Under the pieces are notes generated by a model. That model ran no database searches. It saw only the letters and a list, made by a program, of their open reading frames with translations, and had not been told where the DNA came from. DNA of 64,000 bases from Hydrogenophaga taeniospiralis. GTDB lineage: Bacteria; Pseudomonadota; Gammaproteobacteria; Burkholderiales; Burkholderiaceae_C. Made by a program: the position numbers and the translations under genes. Each line of letters begins with the position of its first letter. Positions within the stretch are counted from its first letter, which is position 1. Shown piece by piece: positions 43,648 to 53,676 of the stretch. The stretch is from positions 1,030,501 to 1,094,500 of the forward strand of contig NZ_JAHBAG010000001.1 in assembly GCF_020510445.1 (NCBI RefSeq), written 5' to 3'.

Positions 43648-44268
43648 TCACGCGCCCAGCGCAGGGAACAGCTTGACCAGCCCGGCGGCCATCACCTCCA
43701 CCGACAGCGCGGCCAGGATCAGGCCCATCAGCCGGGTCATGACGTTGATGCCGGTCTGGCCCATCAGGCGCGCGATCGGCTTGGCCAGCGAGAAACACAG
43801 CGCGGTGGCGACCGCGACCACCACGCCGTAGCCCACCAGCGCCGCGTGCTGGAAAAAGGTCTTGGCCTGGTCGGCGTAGATCACCACCGTGGACATGGTG
43901 GCTGGGCCGGTGAGCAGCGGGATGGTGAGCGGCACCACGGCAATCGAGGCGCGCGCCGAGGCGTCGTCCACCTCGCCCTGGGTGGTCTTTGCCTCGGCCG
44001 GTTGCGCGTTCAGCATCGACAGCGCCGAGGTCAGCAGCAGCATGCCGCCACCCACCTGGAAGCTCGCCAGCGAGATGCTGAAAAATTCCAGGATCTGCAG
44101 GCCGATGATGGCGCAGGTGGCGATCACGGCGAACGCGCTGATCGACGAGATCAGGATCGTGCGCCGACGCTGCGCCGAGCTGAAGCCCTGCGTGTAGTGA
44201 ATGAAGAACGGAACGATCGCCAGCGGGTTGACGATGGCGAGCAGGGTGATGAGGGGCTTGAAATCCAT
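43648..44268 (-). CDS. MarC family integral membrane protein
   Basis: This 206-residue protein has six hydrophobic helices and the MarC/UPF0056 signatures AIVNPLAIVPFFIHYTQGFS near the start and VPLTIPLLTGPATMSTVVIYAD in the middle. Despite the name of the family, a role in multidrug resistance is not supported; the function is unknown. The start at MDFKPLITLL was chosen over longer frames. It converges on hpaI. Confidence 0.9.
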   Translation of the reverse strand: MDFKPLITLLAIVNPLAIVPFFIHYTQGFSSAQRRRTILISSISAFAVIATCAIIGLQILEFFSISLASFQVGGGMLLLTSALSMLNAQPAEAKTTQGEVDDASARASIAVVPLTIPLLTGPATMSTVVIYADQAKTFFQHAALVGYGVVVAVATALCFSLAKPIARLMGQTGINVMTRLMGLILAALSVEVMAAGLVKLFPALGA

Positions 44269-44329
44269 GGCCGGCATTGTGGGGCAGGAAGGGCCCGCCC
44301 GCGCTGCATCAGCGGAAATCAGGCGGCAT

Positions 44330-44827
44330 TCATGCCGGGTTTGGCGTCCCAGGCTCCCGTCGCCGAAACATGCCATACCCTTCCATGTGCAGCACCTTGT
44401 CGCCGTGCTGGTTGAACATCTCCCACACCGTGCGCACCAGGCCCACGTCGGGCCGCTTGCTCATGGCGCGCTTTTCGGTGATGGTGTGCTGCAGCCGCAG
44501 CACGTCGCCGGGGTAGACCGGCTTGGTCCACTTCAGGCTCTCCAGCCCGGGCGAACCGAGGCTCGATGTTTCATGCAGGAAATTCGTGACCATCAGCCGC
44601 ATGGCCATGGCGCAGGTGTGCCAGCCGCTGGCGCTCAAGGCTCCGAACACCGAGGCCTGGCCGGCTTCTTCGCTCAGGTGAAAGGGTTGCGGGTCGAACT
44701 GGCTGGCGAAGGCGATGATTTCTTCCTTCGTCGGCGAGACGCTGCCCAGGTCGCGCACCTGGCCGATCTCCAGGTCTTCCCACCAGATCTTGATGTGCGG
44801 GCTGTGTTCGGGGGTGGTGGCGGTCAT
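44330..44827 (-). CDS. MaoC-like hot-dog dehydratase
   Basis: This 165-residue protein has the hydratase 2 arrangement: WWEDLEIGQVRDLGS, the catalytic-type segment FASQFDPQPFHLSEEAG (Asp/His), ASGWHTCAMAMRLM, and PGDVLRLQHTITEKRAMSKRPD. Members hydrate enoyl-CoA or related unsaturated thioesters. It lies directly after the SDR gene on the same strand with no gap, which suggests a two-step reaction. Confidence 0.9.
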   Translation of the reverse strand: MTATTPEHSPHIKIWWEDLEIGQVRDLGSVSPTKEEIIAFASQFDPQPFHLSEEAGQASVFGALSASGWHTCAMAMRLMVTNFLHETSSLGSPGLESLKWTKPVYPGDVLRLQHTITEKRAMSKRPDVGLVRTVWEMFNQHGDKVLHMEGYGMFRRREPGTPNPA

Positions 44828-45598
44828 TCAGCGTCCTCCAGAAACGTCGAGCAGGCTCATGGTGGTGTAACTCGCGGCGTCCGACAGCAGCCAGACGATG
44901 GCCTGCGCCACCTCGTCGGCCGTGCCGCCGCGCTGCATCGGCACCTGGTGCTTGAGCTCGTTGACGCGGTTGGGCAATCCGCCCGAGGCGTGGATGCCGG
45001 TCTCGATCAGGCCCGGGCGCACGGCGTTCACGCGCACGCCTTCGGCGGCCACTTCTTTGGCCAGACCGATGGTGAACGCGTCGATGGCGCCCTTGGCCGC
45101 CGCGTAGTCCACGTACTGCCCGGGCGAACCCAGGCGAGACGCCGCGCTGGACACGTTGACGATGGCGCCGCCCTCGCCCCCATGCCGCGTGCTCATGCGC
45201 CGCACCGCTTCGCGCGCGCAGAGCATGCTGCCGATCACGTTGATGTCGAACATGCGGCGCCAGCGCGCCACGCTCATCTGATCCAGCCGCGCGGTCACGT
45301 CCACCACGCCCGCGTTGTTCACCAGCCCGGTGAGACGGCCGAGCTTGGCGTCCACCTTCTCAAACATCTGGAGCACCTGCGCCTCGTCGGCCACATCGGC
45401 CTGCACCGTGATCGCCGTGCCGCCGCCCGCGCGGATGGCGCGCACCACCTCGTCGGCCGCGAGCGAGTTCGCGGCGTAGTTCACCGCCACGGCCCAGCCC
45501 TGGCGCGCGGCGAGCAGGGCGGTGGCCGCGCCGATGCCGCGACTGCCACCCGTTACCAGCAACACCTTCGGATACCTTGCGTTGTCGTCCTGTCCCAT
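44828..45598 (-). CDS. Short-chain dehydrogenase/reductase
   Basis: This NAD(P)-dependent SDR of 256 residues has the Rossmann motif TGGSRGIGAATA, NNAG in GLVNNAGVVDVTA, the catalytic Ser in VSSAASRLGSPGQ and the Y-x-x-x-K in YVDYAAAKGAIDAF. The C-terminal RPGLIETGIHASGG fits the classical family. It is immediately upstream of the MaoC-like gene; the pair may serve a reduction and hydration step, as in FabG/MaoC pairs (inference). Confidence 0.92.
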   Translation of the reverse strand: MGQDDNARYPKVLLVTGGSRGIGAATALLAARQGWAVAVNYAANSLAADEVVRAIRAGGGTAITVQADVADEAQVLQMFEKVDAKLGRLTGLVNNAGVVDVTARLDQMSVARWRRMFDINVIGSMLCAREAVRRMSTRHGGEGGAIVNVSSAASRLGSPGQYVDYAAAKGAIDAFTIGLAKEVAAEGVRVNAVRPGLIETGIHASGGLPNRVNELKHQVPMQRGGTADEVAQAIVWLLSDAASYTTMSLLDVSGGR

Positions 45599-45681
45599 AA
45601 CCTCTCTCCTGCAAAAGCCGCCGGCATCGCTTACAACACCGGCTCGACCGCCCTTCATTACAACAGCGTCAGGAAACCACC

Positions 45682-46281
45682 ATGCGTCGCACAGTCGACT
45701 ACTACTTCGCCCCCCAGAGCCCCTGGATGTACCTCGGCCACGAGCGTTTTGCCAAGCTGCTGCAGCGCAGCGGCGCCCAGGTGCGGGTGCTGCCGGTGGA
45801 CTTCGGCAAAGTGTTTCCAGCGTCGGGCGGACTGCCGCTGCCGCAGCGGGCGCCCCAGCGCCAGGCCTACCGGCTGGTGGAACTGCGCCGTTTCAGCGAG
45901 GCGCTGGGCATTCCGCTCAACCCGCAGCCACGCTGTTTCCCGGTGGCGGGCGATCCCGCGGGCTGGCTGATCACGGCGGTGGCCGGGCAGGACGGCGAAG
46001 CCGCCGCGATGCGGTTGACCGGCGCGGTGGGCCGGGCGGTGTGGGCGCAGGAGCGCGACATCGCCGACGCCACCGTGCTGGCCGATCTGCTGGCCGAATG
46101 CGGGCTGGACCCGCAGCGCCTGGCGCAGTCGCAGCAGGACGGTGCGAAGGCGCTGTACGCGACCCACACCGCGCAGGCGATTGACGCCGGGGTATTCGGT
46201 GCGCCAAGCTACGTCATCGACGGTGAAATTTTCTGGGGTCAGGACCGGCTCGATTTTGTCGAGCGCCGGCTACTCGCCTGA
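45682..46281 (+). CDS. DsbA/GST-kappa fold protein, 2-hydroxychromene-2-carboxylate isomerase-like
   Basis: This 199-residue glutathione-dependent isomerase-like protein has the start VDYYFAPQSPWMYLGHERFA, VDFGKVFPASGG, and the cis-Pro region GVFGAPSYVIDGEIFWGQDRL, characteristic of HCCA isomerases in naphthalene-type catabolism. No CxxC motif is present, as expected for this branch. The true substrate is unknown. It is divergent from the SDR gene and is followed by a dienelactone hydrolase. Confidence 0.88.
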   Translation: MRRTVDYYFAPQSPWMYLGHERFAKLLQRSGAQVRVLPVDFGKVFPASGGLPLPQRAPQRQAYRLVELRRFSEALGIPLNPQPRCFPVAGDPAGWLITAVAGQDGEAAAMRLTGAVGRAVWAQERDIADATVLADLLAECGLDPQRLAQSQQDGAKALYATHTAQAIDAGVFGAPSYVIDGEIFWGQDRLDFVERRLLA

Positions 46282-46313
46282 CCCCTCTGTTTGACAGCGC
46301 ACAGGAGCTTTCC

Positions 46314-46997
46314 ATGGGGACTTTCACCAATCTCACCGCCGCCGATGGCTTCACGTTTCCGGCCTATGTGGCCCAGCCCACCGGAAAACCCCGGGGCGGC
46401 CTCGTCGTGTTGCAGGAGATCTTTGGCGTCAACGCCCACATCCGCGCCGTGGCCGATGGCTACGCAGCCGACGGCTATTTCGTCGTCGCGCCCTCGACCT
46501 TCCACCGTGTGAAGGTCGGCGTGGAGATGGGCTACACCGAAGCCGACATGCAGGCCGGTATGGCGCTCAAGGCCGCGGTGGAGGCGTTGCCGGCGCCGGG
46601 CGTGATGTCCGACATCCAGGCCGCCATTGACCACGCGGCGCAGGCGGGCAAGGTCGGGATCCTGGGTTACTGCTGGGGCGGCCTGCTGACCTGGCGCGCG
46701 GCCAGTGCGCTCAGCGGCCTGTCCGCCGCCGTGCCCTACTACGGCGGCGGCATGACCACCGAGGCCGAGGCGGCGCGCCAGCCGAAAGTGCCGGTGATGG
46801 CCCACTTCGGCGAACAGGACCGCTGGATTCCCATGGACAGCGTGCGCGCCTTCGAAAAGGCCCAGCCGGGCGTGGTGGTGCACGTCTACGCCGCGAACCA
46901 CGGCTTCAACTGCGACCACCGTGGCGCCTGGAACGCCCCGGCGGCGAAACTCGCGCGGGAGCGCACGTTGGCCTTCCTGGCCCAGCACCTCGGCTGA
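46314..46997 (+). CDS. Dienelactone hydrolase family protein
   Basis: This alpha/beta hydrolase of 227 residues has the Cys-Asp-His triad of dienelactone hydrolases: nucleophile C120 in GYCWGG, Glu near residue 35 in VLQEIFGVNAHIRAVADG, Asp in EQDRWIP and His in AANHGFNCD. Such enzymes open lactones formed in aromatic catabolism. It lies 32 bases after the isomerase-like gene and is probably co-transcribed with it. Confidence 0.93.
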   Translation: MGTFTNLTAADGFTFPAYVAQPTGKPRGGLVVLQEIFGVNAHIRAVADGYAADGYFVVAPSTFHRVKVGVEMGYTEADMQAGMALKAAVEALPAPGVMSDIQAAIDHAAQAGKVGILGYCWGGLLTWRAASALSGLSAAVPYYGGGMTTEAEAARQPKVPVMAHFGEQDRWIPMDSVRAFEKAQPGVVVHVYAANHGFNCDHRGAWNAPAAKLARERTLAFLAQHLG

Positions 46998-47084
46998 CAC
47001 CGTGCGCGCCGCCGAGTTGACGCGGCGCATCGCCTGGGACAATGCTGCCCACCTGTTGGGTGTATCCACCCCGAAGAACCGACC

Positions 47085-47735
47085 ATGATCCAACTGCACC
47101 ATTCCCCCAGCAGCGCCAGCATGGTGCCGCACATCCTGCTCGAAGAGCTGGGCCTGCCCTACGAACGGGTGCTGGTGGACCGCACGCAGAACGCGCAGAA
47201 GACGACCGCTTTTCTCAAGCTCAACCCCAACGGCCTGATCCCGGTGCTGACCGACGGCGACCTGGTGCTCTACGAGACCGCCGCGATCTGCCTGCACCTG
47301 TGCGACACCCACCCCGAGGCCGGCCTGGCGCCCGGTCTGGGCACGGCCGAGCGCGCCCATTTCTACAAGTGGCTGATGTGGCTGACCAATACGCTGCAGA
47401 GCACGCTCATGGTGTATTTCCACCCGGACCGCTGGGTCAACGCCGGCAATGCCTCGGGCATGGCCCAGGTCAAGATCCATGCCGAGGCCCGTACCCGCAT
47501 CCTGCTGGACCAGCTCGACACCGAACTGGCGCGCCACGCCGGTCCCTGGTTCATGGGGGCCTCGTACACCGCGCTGGACCCGTATGTGTTCACCCTGTGC
47601 CGCTGGACGCGGCACTTCGCCAGCACACCGGCGCGCGACCGGCCGCACCTGGGGCCCTACCTGCAGCGCGTGCTGGAGCGGCCGGCGGTGCAGCGCGCCC
47701 TGGCCAACGAAGGCCTGAGCCCTCCGTTTGTTTGA
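47085..47735 (+). CDS. Glutathione S-transferase family protein
   Basis: This 216-residue protein has the thioredoxin-like N-terminal domain (MIQLHHSPSSASMVPHILLEE, LNPNGLIPVLTDGDLVLYETAAI) and the all-helical C-terminal domain (about residue 88 on). The YETAAI segment with Glu-Thr is the GSH-binding ES/ET motif. The conjugated substrate is not evident. Confidence 0.9.
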   Translation: MIQLHHSPSSASMVPHILLEELGLPYERVLVDRTQNAQKTTAFLKLNPNGLIPVLTDGDLVLYETAAICLHLCDTHPEAGLAPGLGTAERAHFYKWLMWLTNTLQSTLMVYFHPDRWVNAGNASGMAQVKIHAEARTRILLDQLDTELARHAGPWFMGASYTALDPYVFTLCRWTRHFASTPARDRPHLGPYLQRVLERPAVQRALANEGLSPPFV

Positions 47736-47792
47736 GTCCGTCCTTCGTTTGCGTGCCCCAGCGTGTCCGGCGCGAGGCACCCAGCCCAGAAT

Positions 47793-47864
47793 GCGGTGGA
47801 ACCGGCTTCGCCGGGCCACTCGCATGGCCCCTTGAGGGGCCGCGCGCAGCGCGGCGGGGGTGGG
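47793..47864. repeat. Dispersed palindromic repeat, copy 8
   Basis: On the minus strand it reads CCACCCCCGCCGCGCTGCGC, a GGCCCCTCAAGGGGCC stem, then ATGCGAGTGGCCCGGCGAAG. It directly abuts the corA stop codon at 47866 and lies between the convergent GST and corA genes. Confidence 0.75.
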
Positions 47865-47865
47865 T

Positions 47866-48975
47866 CTATCGTCCCGTGCGCGCCAGGTAGCGCTTGCGCC
47901 AGAACAGCACACCCAGCAGCACCGCCGTCAGCGCCATGGTGCCCATGGCCCACCAGAAGCCCGACTTCTGGTGCAGCAGCGGGATGAACTCGAAGTTCAT
48001 CCCGAAGATGCCCGCGATCAGGTTCAGCGGCAGGAAGATGGCGGTCAGCGCGGTCAGCGTGCGCATGATGTCGTTGGTGCGGTTGCTCTGCGCCGAAAAA
48101 TGCATCTGCACCGCGATTTCCGCGTTTTGTTCCAGCCGGCGCACGTGGTGCACCACGCGTTCGATGTGCTCCAGCACGTCGCGGCTGCGCACCCTGAGCA
48201 ACTCCAGGCCGCGCTGCCCGCCGATGGTCTCGCTGGCTTCCCAGCCGGCCAGGGCCTCGATCCAGTCCTGGATCGAGGCGCGCTGGTCTTCGCAGATCTC
48301 GTCGAGGTGGTGCAGCGACTTGCGCGCGTCCAGCAGCGAGCCCCAGTTGTTGAAGTGCGTGCCTGGGCGTAGCAGCTCGGTCTGCCAGTGGTCGAGCTGG
48401 CGCGTGAGCTCGCGCCGCAGCTCCAGAAAACCATCGACCATGAGGTTGACCACGCGCAGCATCAGGTCGGCCGGGCTGGTCGGCCACTGGTTGCCGATGG
48501 CGCGCTGCGCCCCGTTGGCCGGCGAGAGCAGGCGCGCCGCGTAGGTCTCGAGCACGCCACAGCCGGCCGGGTGCACGGTCAACACCACCTTGTCGAACAC
48601 CGCGAAACACACCGGGCTGGTGTCGATGCGGCGCAGCACCGGCGGACCGCTCTGTTTCTGGCGCTGGGTCAGCGGCTGGCCCGGGTGGTCGAGGTCGGTT
48701 TCGCTGTGGCCCGCTGCGAGGCGGCGAAAGGCGAGGATGTCGTACAGCGAGGTGTAGTCGTAGTGTGAGGGCAACTGGTTGTTGAGCAGGTCAGAGACGT
48801 GCAGGTCGACCAGGGTCATGCCGCATGTCGCTTGCAGGCAGGCCTGCACCGCGCCCAGTTCGACCTCAAGCTCGCGCCGGCTGCAGGCGATCCAGACATA
48901 GCCCTGGGGCGGCGCCTGGACGGGCAGGGCGGCAATCTCGGCGACCGCGTGGGGCTGGATGTGAAAGATGCGCAT
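47866..48975 (-). CDS. CorA-like divalent cation transporter
   Basis: This protein of the CorA/ZntB group has 369 residues: a large cytoplasmic N-terminal domain with long helices, then two C-terminal transmembrane helices. The signature is present as IFGMNFEFIPLL after the first helix, which follows LTALTAIFLPLNLIAG. The conserved F-x-P-L-x-x-x-x-G-x-N pattern around it fits CorA. Whether Mg, Co or Zn is moved cannot be told. The stop codon lies next to a dispersed repeat. Confidence 0.9.
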   Translation of the reverse strand: MRIFHIQPHAVAEIAALPVQAPPQGYVWIACSRRELEVELGAVQACLQATCGMTLVDLHVSDLLNNQLPSHYDYTSLYDILAFRRLAAGHSETDLDHPGQPLTQRQKQSGPPVLRRIDTSPVCFAVFDKVVLTVHPAGCGVLETYAARLLSPANGAQRAIGNQWPTSPADLMLRVVNLMVDGFLELRRELTRQLDHWQTELLRPGTHFNNWGSLLDARKSLHHLDEICEDQRASIQDWIEALAGWEASETIGGQRGLELLRVRSRDVLEHIERVVHHVRRLEQNAEIAVQMHFSAQSNRTNDIMRTLTALTAIFLPLNLIAGIFGMNFEFIPLLHQKSGFWWAMGTMALTAVLLGVLFWRKRYLARTGR

Positions 48976-49009
48976 GCGTGGCCACGCTTGGACGTTGAGC
49001 GTGCGGACT

Positions 49010-50331
<1,322 letters not shown>

Positions 50332-51453
50332 ATGTTGCAAACCAAGAAAAGCCATTCCAACCCAACGACCGCCGGCAAGGCAGGCGCCGATGCCGACGCC
50401 TGGTCGCTGGAGGAGCACTGGCCCGAACTGGTCACCGGCCTGGCCGACCAGATCACCGAAGGCGTGAGCGCGCTGCAGCAGCACCTTGACAACCTGCTGG
50501 CCCACGGCCGGATCAACAAGCTGGAGCACCGCGCGCTGAGCATTCCGGCCGAGCGGATCAAGCTCGCCGGTGTGAGTGCCCAGCAGATCCACCGGTTCTA
50601 CGGCGGGCGCATCCGCCAATCGCATGAAAAAGTGGACATGTCGGTGCTGGTCGAGGGCGTGCTGCAGGAGCGCAAGAAGGAACTGGCCATCCTGGGGATT
50701 GCATTGCGGCGCAAGCTCAAGCCGGTCGAGGTCTTGATCGACCCCACGGTGGCGCACACCTTCGTGAACGCCGTGCTCGACTGGGGGATGCCGTTTGGCA
50801 ACCGGGTGGACGTGCGCATGGACCTCAACGCCTGGCCCCAGCACGCCCGGTTGCAGATGCGGGTGTCCAACGATGGGGTGCCGCCCTCCAGCGTCACTTC
50901 GTCCGACAACCTGAGCTGGATGTTGATCCGGCAGATCGCGTTGGGCGCGGGCGGGATCGAGATTTCGCGGGGGGTGACCGACGAAGGCGTGAACTTCACG
51001 GCGCTGTTCAACCGCACCGTGCAGGCGATCGATGGCATTTCCGCAGTCGACCTGTCCGATGAGCACTCCTCCATGTTCAAGTCGCTCTCGGGCACCTATG
51101 TGCTGACCATTTCTCCCAGTCTGCAGATCCGCGCCGACGTGCGCGACGCTTTGCGGGAAATCGGCATCATCTCCGACAGCGTGGTGGACTTCAATCAGGC
51201 CCGTGATGCCGTCAAGGCGCGCATGCCCAACCTGATCGTGGTCGACTCGGAGATCAAGAACGACGCGTTCGAGAGTTTCCGCCGCGACCTGCTGCGGGAG
51301 GTGTTCGAGTTCCCGTTCGTCGAAATTTCGCCCGACGACAGTTCGTTTGACATGTCCGGGTTCGGCGAGTTTTCCATGGCCAAGGTCGGGCGCGGCAATA
51401 TCCGCGAGGCCCTGGGCACCGCCGTGATGTTCGAACTTGCAAAAATGATGTAA
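50332..51453 (+). CDS. Degenerate HATPase/receiver protein, orphan signalling protein
   Basis: I infer the domains by pattern. The N-terminal ~100 residues are helical (ELVTGLADQITEGVSALQQH) without a clear H-box. Residues about 105-245 resemble a histidine-kinase ATPase domain: N-box-like TFVNAVLDWGMPF, a G1-like VSNDGVPPSS, and NLSWMLIRQIALGAGGIEIS with GVNFTALF. The last ~120 residues look like a receiver: PNLIVVDSEIKND with a possible phospho-acceptor Asp and FSMAKVGRGNIREAL with the Lys. A canonical phospho-accepting His is not seen. The start ATG at 50332 is uncertain. No partner gene is adjacent. I give no name. Confidence 0.75.
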   Translation: MLQTKKSHSNPTTAGKAGADADAWSLEEHWPELVTGLADQITEGVSALQQHLDNLLAHGRINKLEHRALSIPAERIKLAGVSAQQIHRFYGGRIRQSHEKVDMSVLVEGVLQERKKELAILGIALRRKLKPVEVLIDPTVAHTFVNAVLDWGMPFGNRVDVRMDLNAWPQHARLQMRVSNDGVPPSSVTSSDNLSWMLIRQIALGAGGIEISRGVTDEGVNFTALFNRTVQAIDGISAVDLSDEHSSMFKSLSGTYVLTISPSLQIRADVRDALREIGIISDSVVDFNQARDAVKARMPNLIVVDSEIKNDAFESFRRDLLREVFEFPFVEISPDDSSFDMSGFGEFSMAKVGRGNIREALGTAVMFELAKMM

Positions 51454-51511
51454 ATGTCACACTTTGTGGCGTGTGAAGGCCATGGAATTGTCAAAATTGA
51501 CAGGGTGTTTT

Positions 51512-51540
51512 TTGGAGGAAATGTTTTTTTGGTGTAGCAT
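51512..51540 (+). promoter_or_regulatory. Candidate sigma-70-type promoter
   Basis: TTGGAG (51512-51517) and TAGCAT (51535-51540) are separated by 17 bases. An AT-rich spacer with a run of seven T and a preceding TTGACA at 51497 makes a plausible promoter in otherwise GC-rich DNA. It would start transcription about 51547, giving a ~105-nt RNA that ends at the terminator at 51624. Confidence 0.45.
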
Positions 51541-51546
51541 AGAGCC

Positions 51547-51651
51547 GGGCGAGCCGAAAGGTGAGCCTCCCGCTTTTCCTCCCTGAGCGGGTGCCTTAGT
51601 GTGTGACAGCAAAAAGGCTTCCCAACCCGGCCCACGGCCGGGTTCTTTTTT
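51547..51651 (+). ncRNA. Candidate ~105-nt structured small RNA
   Basis: The stretch has a promoter-like sequence before it and an intrinsic terminator at its end. It contains a second potential stem (CCCGC / GCGGG around 51570-51590) and no open frame of note. It may instead be the 5' leader of hemJ with an attenuator, since hemJ begins 47 bases after the terminator. No known RNA family was recognised. Confidence 0.35.
51624..51651 (+). terminator. Intrinsic terminator upstream of hemJ
   Basis: A perfect 9-bp stem AACCCGGCC / GGCCGGGTT with a CAC loop runs into CTTTTTT. It ends the kinase-like gene or the candidate small RNA. Confidence 0.85.
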
Positions 51652-51697
51652 GCCCGCTCCTTTTTCGAGGCTTCGGCCCGAGGGCTACACTGACCCC

Positions 51698-52126
51698 ATG
51701 CTTTGGGTCAAATCCTTTCACATCGTTTTTGTGACCAGCTGGTTTGCCGGCCTGTTCTACCTTCCCCGCATCTTCGTGAACCTTGCCATGGTGCCGCCCG
51801 AGAGCGTGGCGGAGCGCGAGCGCCTGCTGCTCATGGCTCGCAAACTGATGCGTTTCACCACCATGCTGGCGGTTCCCGCCTTGGGTCTGGGGCTGTGGCT
51901 CTGGTTGGGCTACGGCATTGGGCGGGGTGAGGGCAACGGGTGGCTGCACGCCAAGCTGGCGGTGGTGTTGCTGATCCTGGGCTATCACCATGCCTGTGGC
52001 GTCATGCTGCGCCAGTTCCTGCGGGGAACCAATCGGCGCGATCATCGCTGGTTCCGCTGGTTCAACGAGGCGCCCGTCGTCATGCTGGTGATCGTGGTCC
52101 TGCTGGTGGTGGTCAAACCCTTTTGA
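51698..52126 (+). CDS. hemJ: HemJ-like protoporphyrinogen oxidase
   Basis: This 142-residue integral membrane protein has four hydrophobic helices. The start LWVKSFHIVFVTSWFAGLFYLPRIFV with its conserved His and the R-I-F motif, KLMRFTTMLAVPALGLGLWL, LHAKLAVVLLILGYHHACG and FRWFNEAPVVMLVIVVLLVVVKP are characteristic of HemJ. HemJ oxidises protoporphyrinogen IX in the heme pathway. hemB in the same region supports the role. Confidence 0.9.
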   Translation: MLWVKSFHIVFVTSWFAGLFYLPRIFVNLAMVPPESVAERERLLLMARKLMRFTTMLAVPALGLGLWLWLGYGIGRGEGNGWLHAKLAVVLLILGYHHACGVMLRQFLRGTNRRDHRWFRWFNEAPVVMLVIVVLLVVVKPF

Positions 52127-52153
52127 CGTCCGTTCCGCGGACTTGAATCCGCT

Positions 52154-53260
52154 TTGAAACCGTACTCTTCCGCCTGGCCGCTGGCGTTGCTGTTTGGCGC
52201 GCTGGTGGTCTACGCCAGTCTCTATCCCTTTTCGGGCTGGCGGGTGCAGGGCGTCCTGCCCATGGCGTTCCTCCAGGCGCCCTTGCCGCAGTACTGGACC
52301 GGTTTCGACGTGATCGCCAACCTGCTCGGTTATGCGCCCCTGGGTTTTCTGCTGGCGCTGGCCATGCTGCGTTCGGGTTGGGGTCACTGGTCCTGGCCGA
52401 TGGCGGTCGGTCTGCCTGTCCTCCTGTCATTGGCGGTGGAAACGCTGCAGAACTACCTGCCCATGCGGGTTCCGTCCAATGTGGATCTCGCGCTGAACAC
52501 GGCCGGTGCCGCGCTGGGGGCGAGCACTGCCTGGGTGCTCGAGCGGCTGGGGGGATTGAGGCGCTGGACCCAGTTTCGTGCCGACTGGTTTGAACCCAGC
52601 GCCCGTGGCGGGCTGGTGCTGCTGGCCCTGTGGCCAATGGCGCTGCTCTATCCGGTGTCCGTGCCTTTTGGTCTTGGGCAAGTGTGGGATCGGCTGGAGA
52701 CGGGGTTGACCACCCTGCTGGAAGACACCCCGTTTCTGGACTGGCTGCCCCTGTGGGGAGCGGCGTCGGTTCCTCTGGGGCCGCTGGCCGAGGTGCTGTG
52801 TGTGGTCCTGGGCCTGTTGGCGCCTCTGCTGATGGGGTACGCCGACATGCGTTCCATTCCCCGTCGGGCAGGGTTCATGGTGATGCTGCTGCTGTGCGCC
52901 ACGGCGTCGGCGAGCATATCGTCAGCACTCACTTACGGCCCGGAGCATGTCTGGTCCTGGATCAGTCCTCAGGCAATTCTGGGCATGGGGCTGGCGTTGC
53001 TGGCAGGGTTGGCGTTGTTGACCCTGCCCCGACGGCTCTGCAACGTGGGCATGTTGCTGAGCCTGGCGGTGTCGTTGAGCCTGTTGAACCGCGCGCCGGC
53101 CAGCCCATACTTTGCCCAGTCGCTCGAAGTCTGGGAGCAGGGCCGGTTCATTCGGTTTCATGGCCTGTCCCAGTGGTTGGGCTGGCTCTGGCCGTTCGCC
53201 GCGCTGATCCATGGGGTGATGGCCGTGGCCCGGCCGGCAGCACCACCCCGTCCCCACTAA
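52154..53260 (+). CDS. VanZ-like family membrane protein
   Basis: This 368-residue protein has about nine hydrophobic segments. The N-terminal half carries the VanZ pattern: VVYASLYPFSGW, DVIANLLGYAPLGFLLALA and SLAVETLQNYLPMRVPSNVDLALNTAGAALG. The C-terminal half is a further hydrophobic extension. The function is unknown; VanZ proteins are linked to envelope stress and teicoplanin resistance only in some Gram-positives. The only start fitting the family N-terminus is TTG at 52154. Confidence 0.82.
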   Translation: MKPYSSAWPLALLFGALVVYASLYPFSGWRVQGVLPMAFLQAPLPQYWTGFDVIANLLGYAPLGFLLALAMLRSGWGHWSWPMAVGLPVLLSLAVETLQNYLPMRVPSNVDLALNTAGAALGASTAWVLERLGGLRRWTQFRADWFEPSARGGLVLLALWPMALLYPVSVPFGLGQVWDRLETGLTTLLEDTPFLDWLPLWGAASVPLGPLAEVLCVVLGLLAPLLMGYADMRSIPRRAGFMVMLLLCATASASISSALTYGPEHVWSWISPQAILGMGLALLAGLALLTLPRRLCNVGMLLSLAVSLSLLNRAPASPYFAQSLEVWEQGRFIRFHGLSQWLGWLWPFAALIHGVMAVARPAAPPRPH

Positions 53261-53269
53261 AATCCCACA

Positions 53270-53608
53270 ATGCCTGAAAACAAGTCTTATTACGAGCGGC
53301 ACATCTTCTTCTGCCTCAACCAACGCGAAGGCGGGGAGGCCTGCTGTGCCCAGCACAAAGCCCAGGCCGCGTTTGACCGCTGCAAGTCCCAGGCGAAAAG
53401 TCTCGGCCTGCTGGGTGCGGGCAAAGTCCGGGTGAACAAGGCGGGTTGCCTGGACCGTTGTGCAGGGGGGCCGATTGCGGTCGTATACCCGGAAGCGGTC
53501 TGGTACAGCTATGTCGACGAGAGCGACATCGATGAGATCGTGCAGTCTCACCTGCGCGATGGCGTGGTGGTGCAGCGCCTCCTGACGCCCCCCGACGTGG
53601 GGCGCTGA
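53270..53608 (+). CDS. Thioredoxin-like [2Fe-2S] ferredoxin
   Basis: This 112-residue protein belongs to the Shethna/thioredoxin-like ferredoxin family. The cluster cysteines are seen as FFCLNQREGGEACC near the N-terminus and KAGCLDRCAGGP in the middle. The tail (VVYPEAVWYSYVDESDIDEI) is typical. It is 10 bases after the VanZ-like stop, so it is probably in the same transcript. The electron partner is unknown. Confidence 0.92.
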   Translation: MPENKSYYERHIFFCLNQREGGEACCAQHKAQAAFDRCKSQAKSLGLLGAGKVRVNKAGCLDRCAGGPIAVVYPEAVWYSYVDESDIDEIVQSHLRDGVVVQRLLTPPDVGR

Positions 53609-53676
53609 GCCATGGTCGTCGCACCGGTGTGTCCTGCGCTGGGGCCGGGCGCGCGCCCGGTCCGGGGAGTCTGCCT

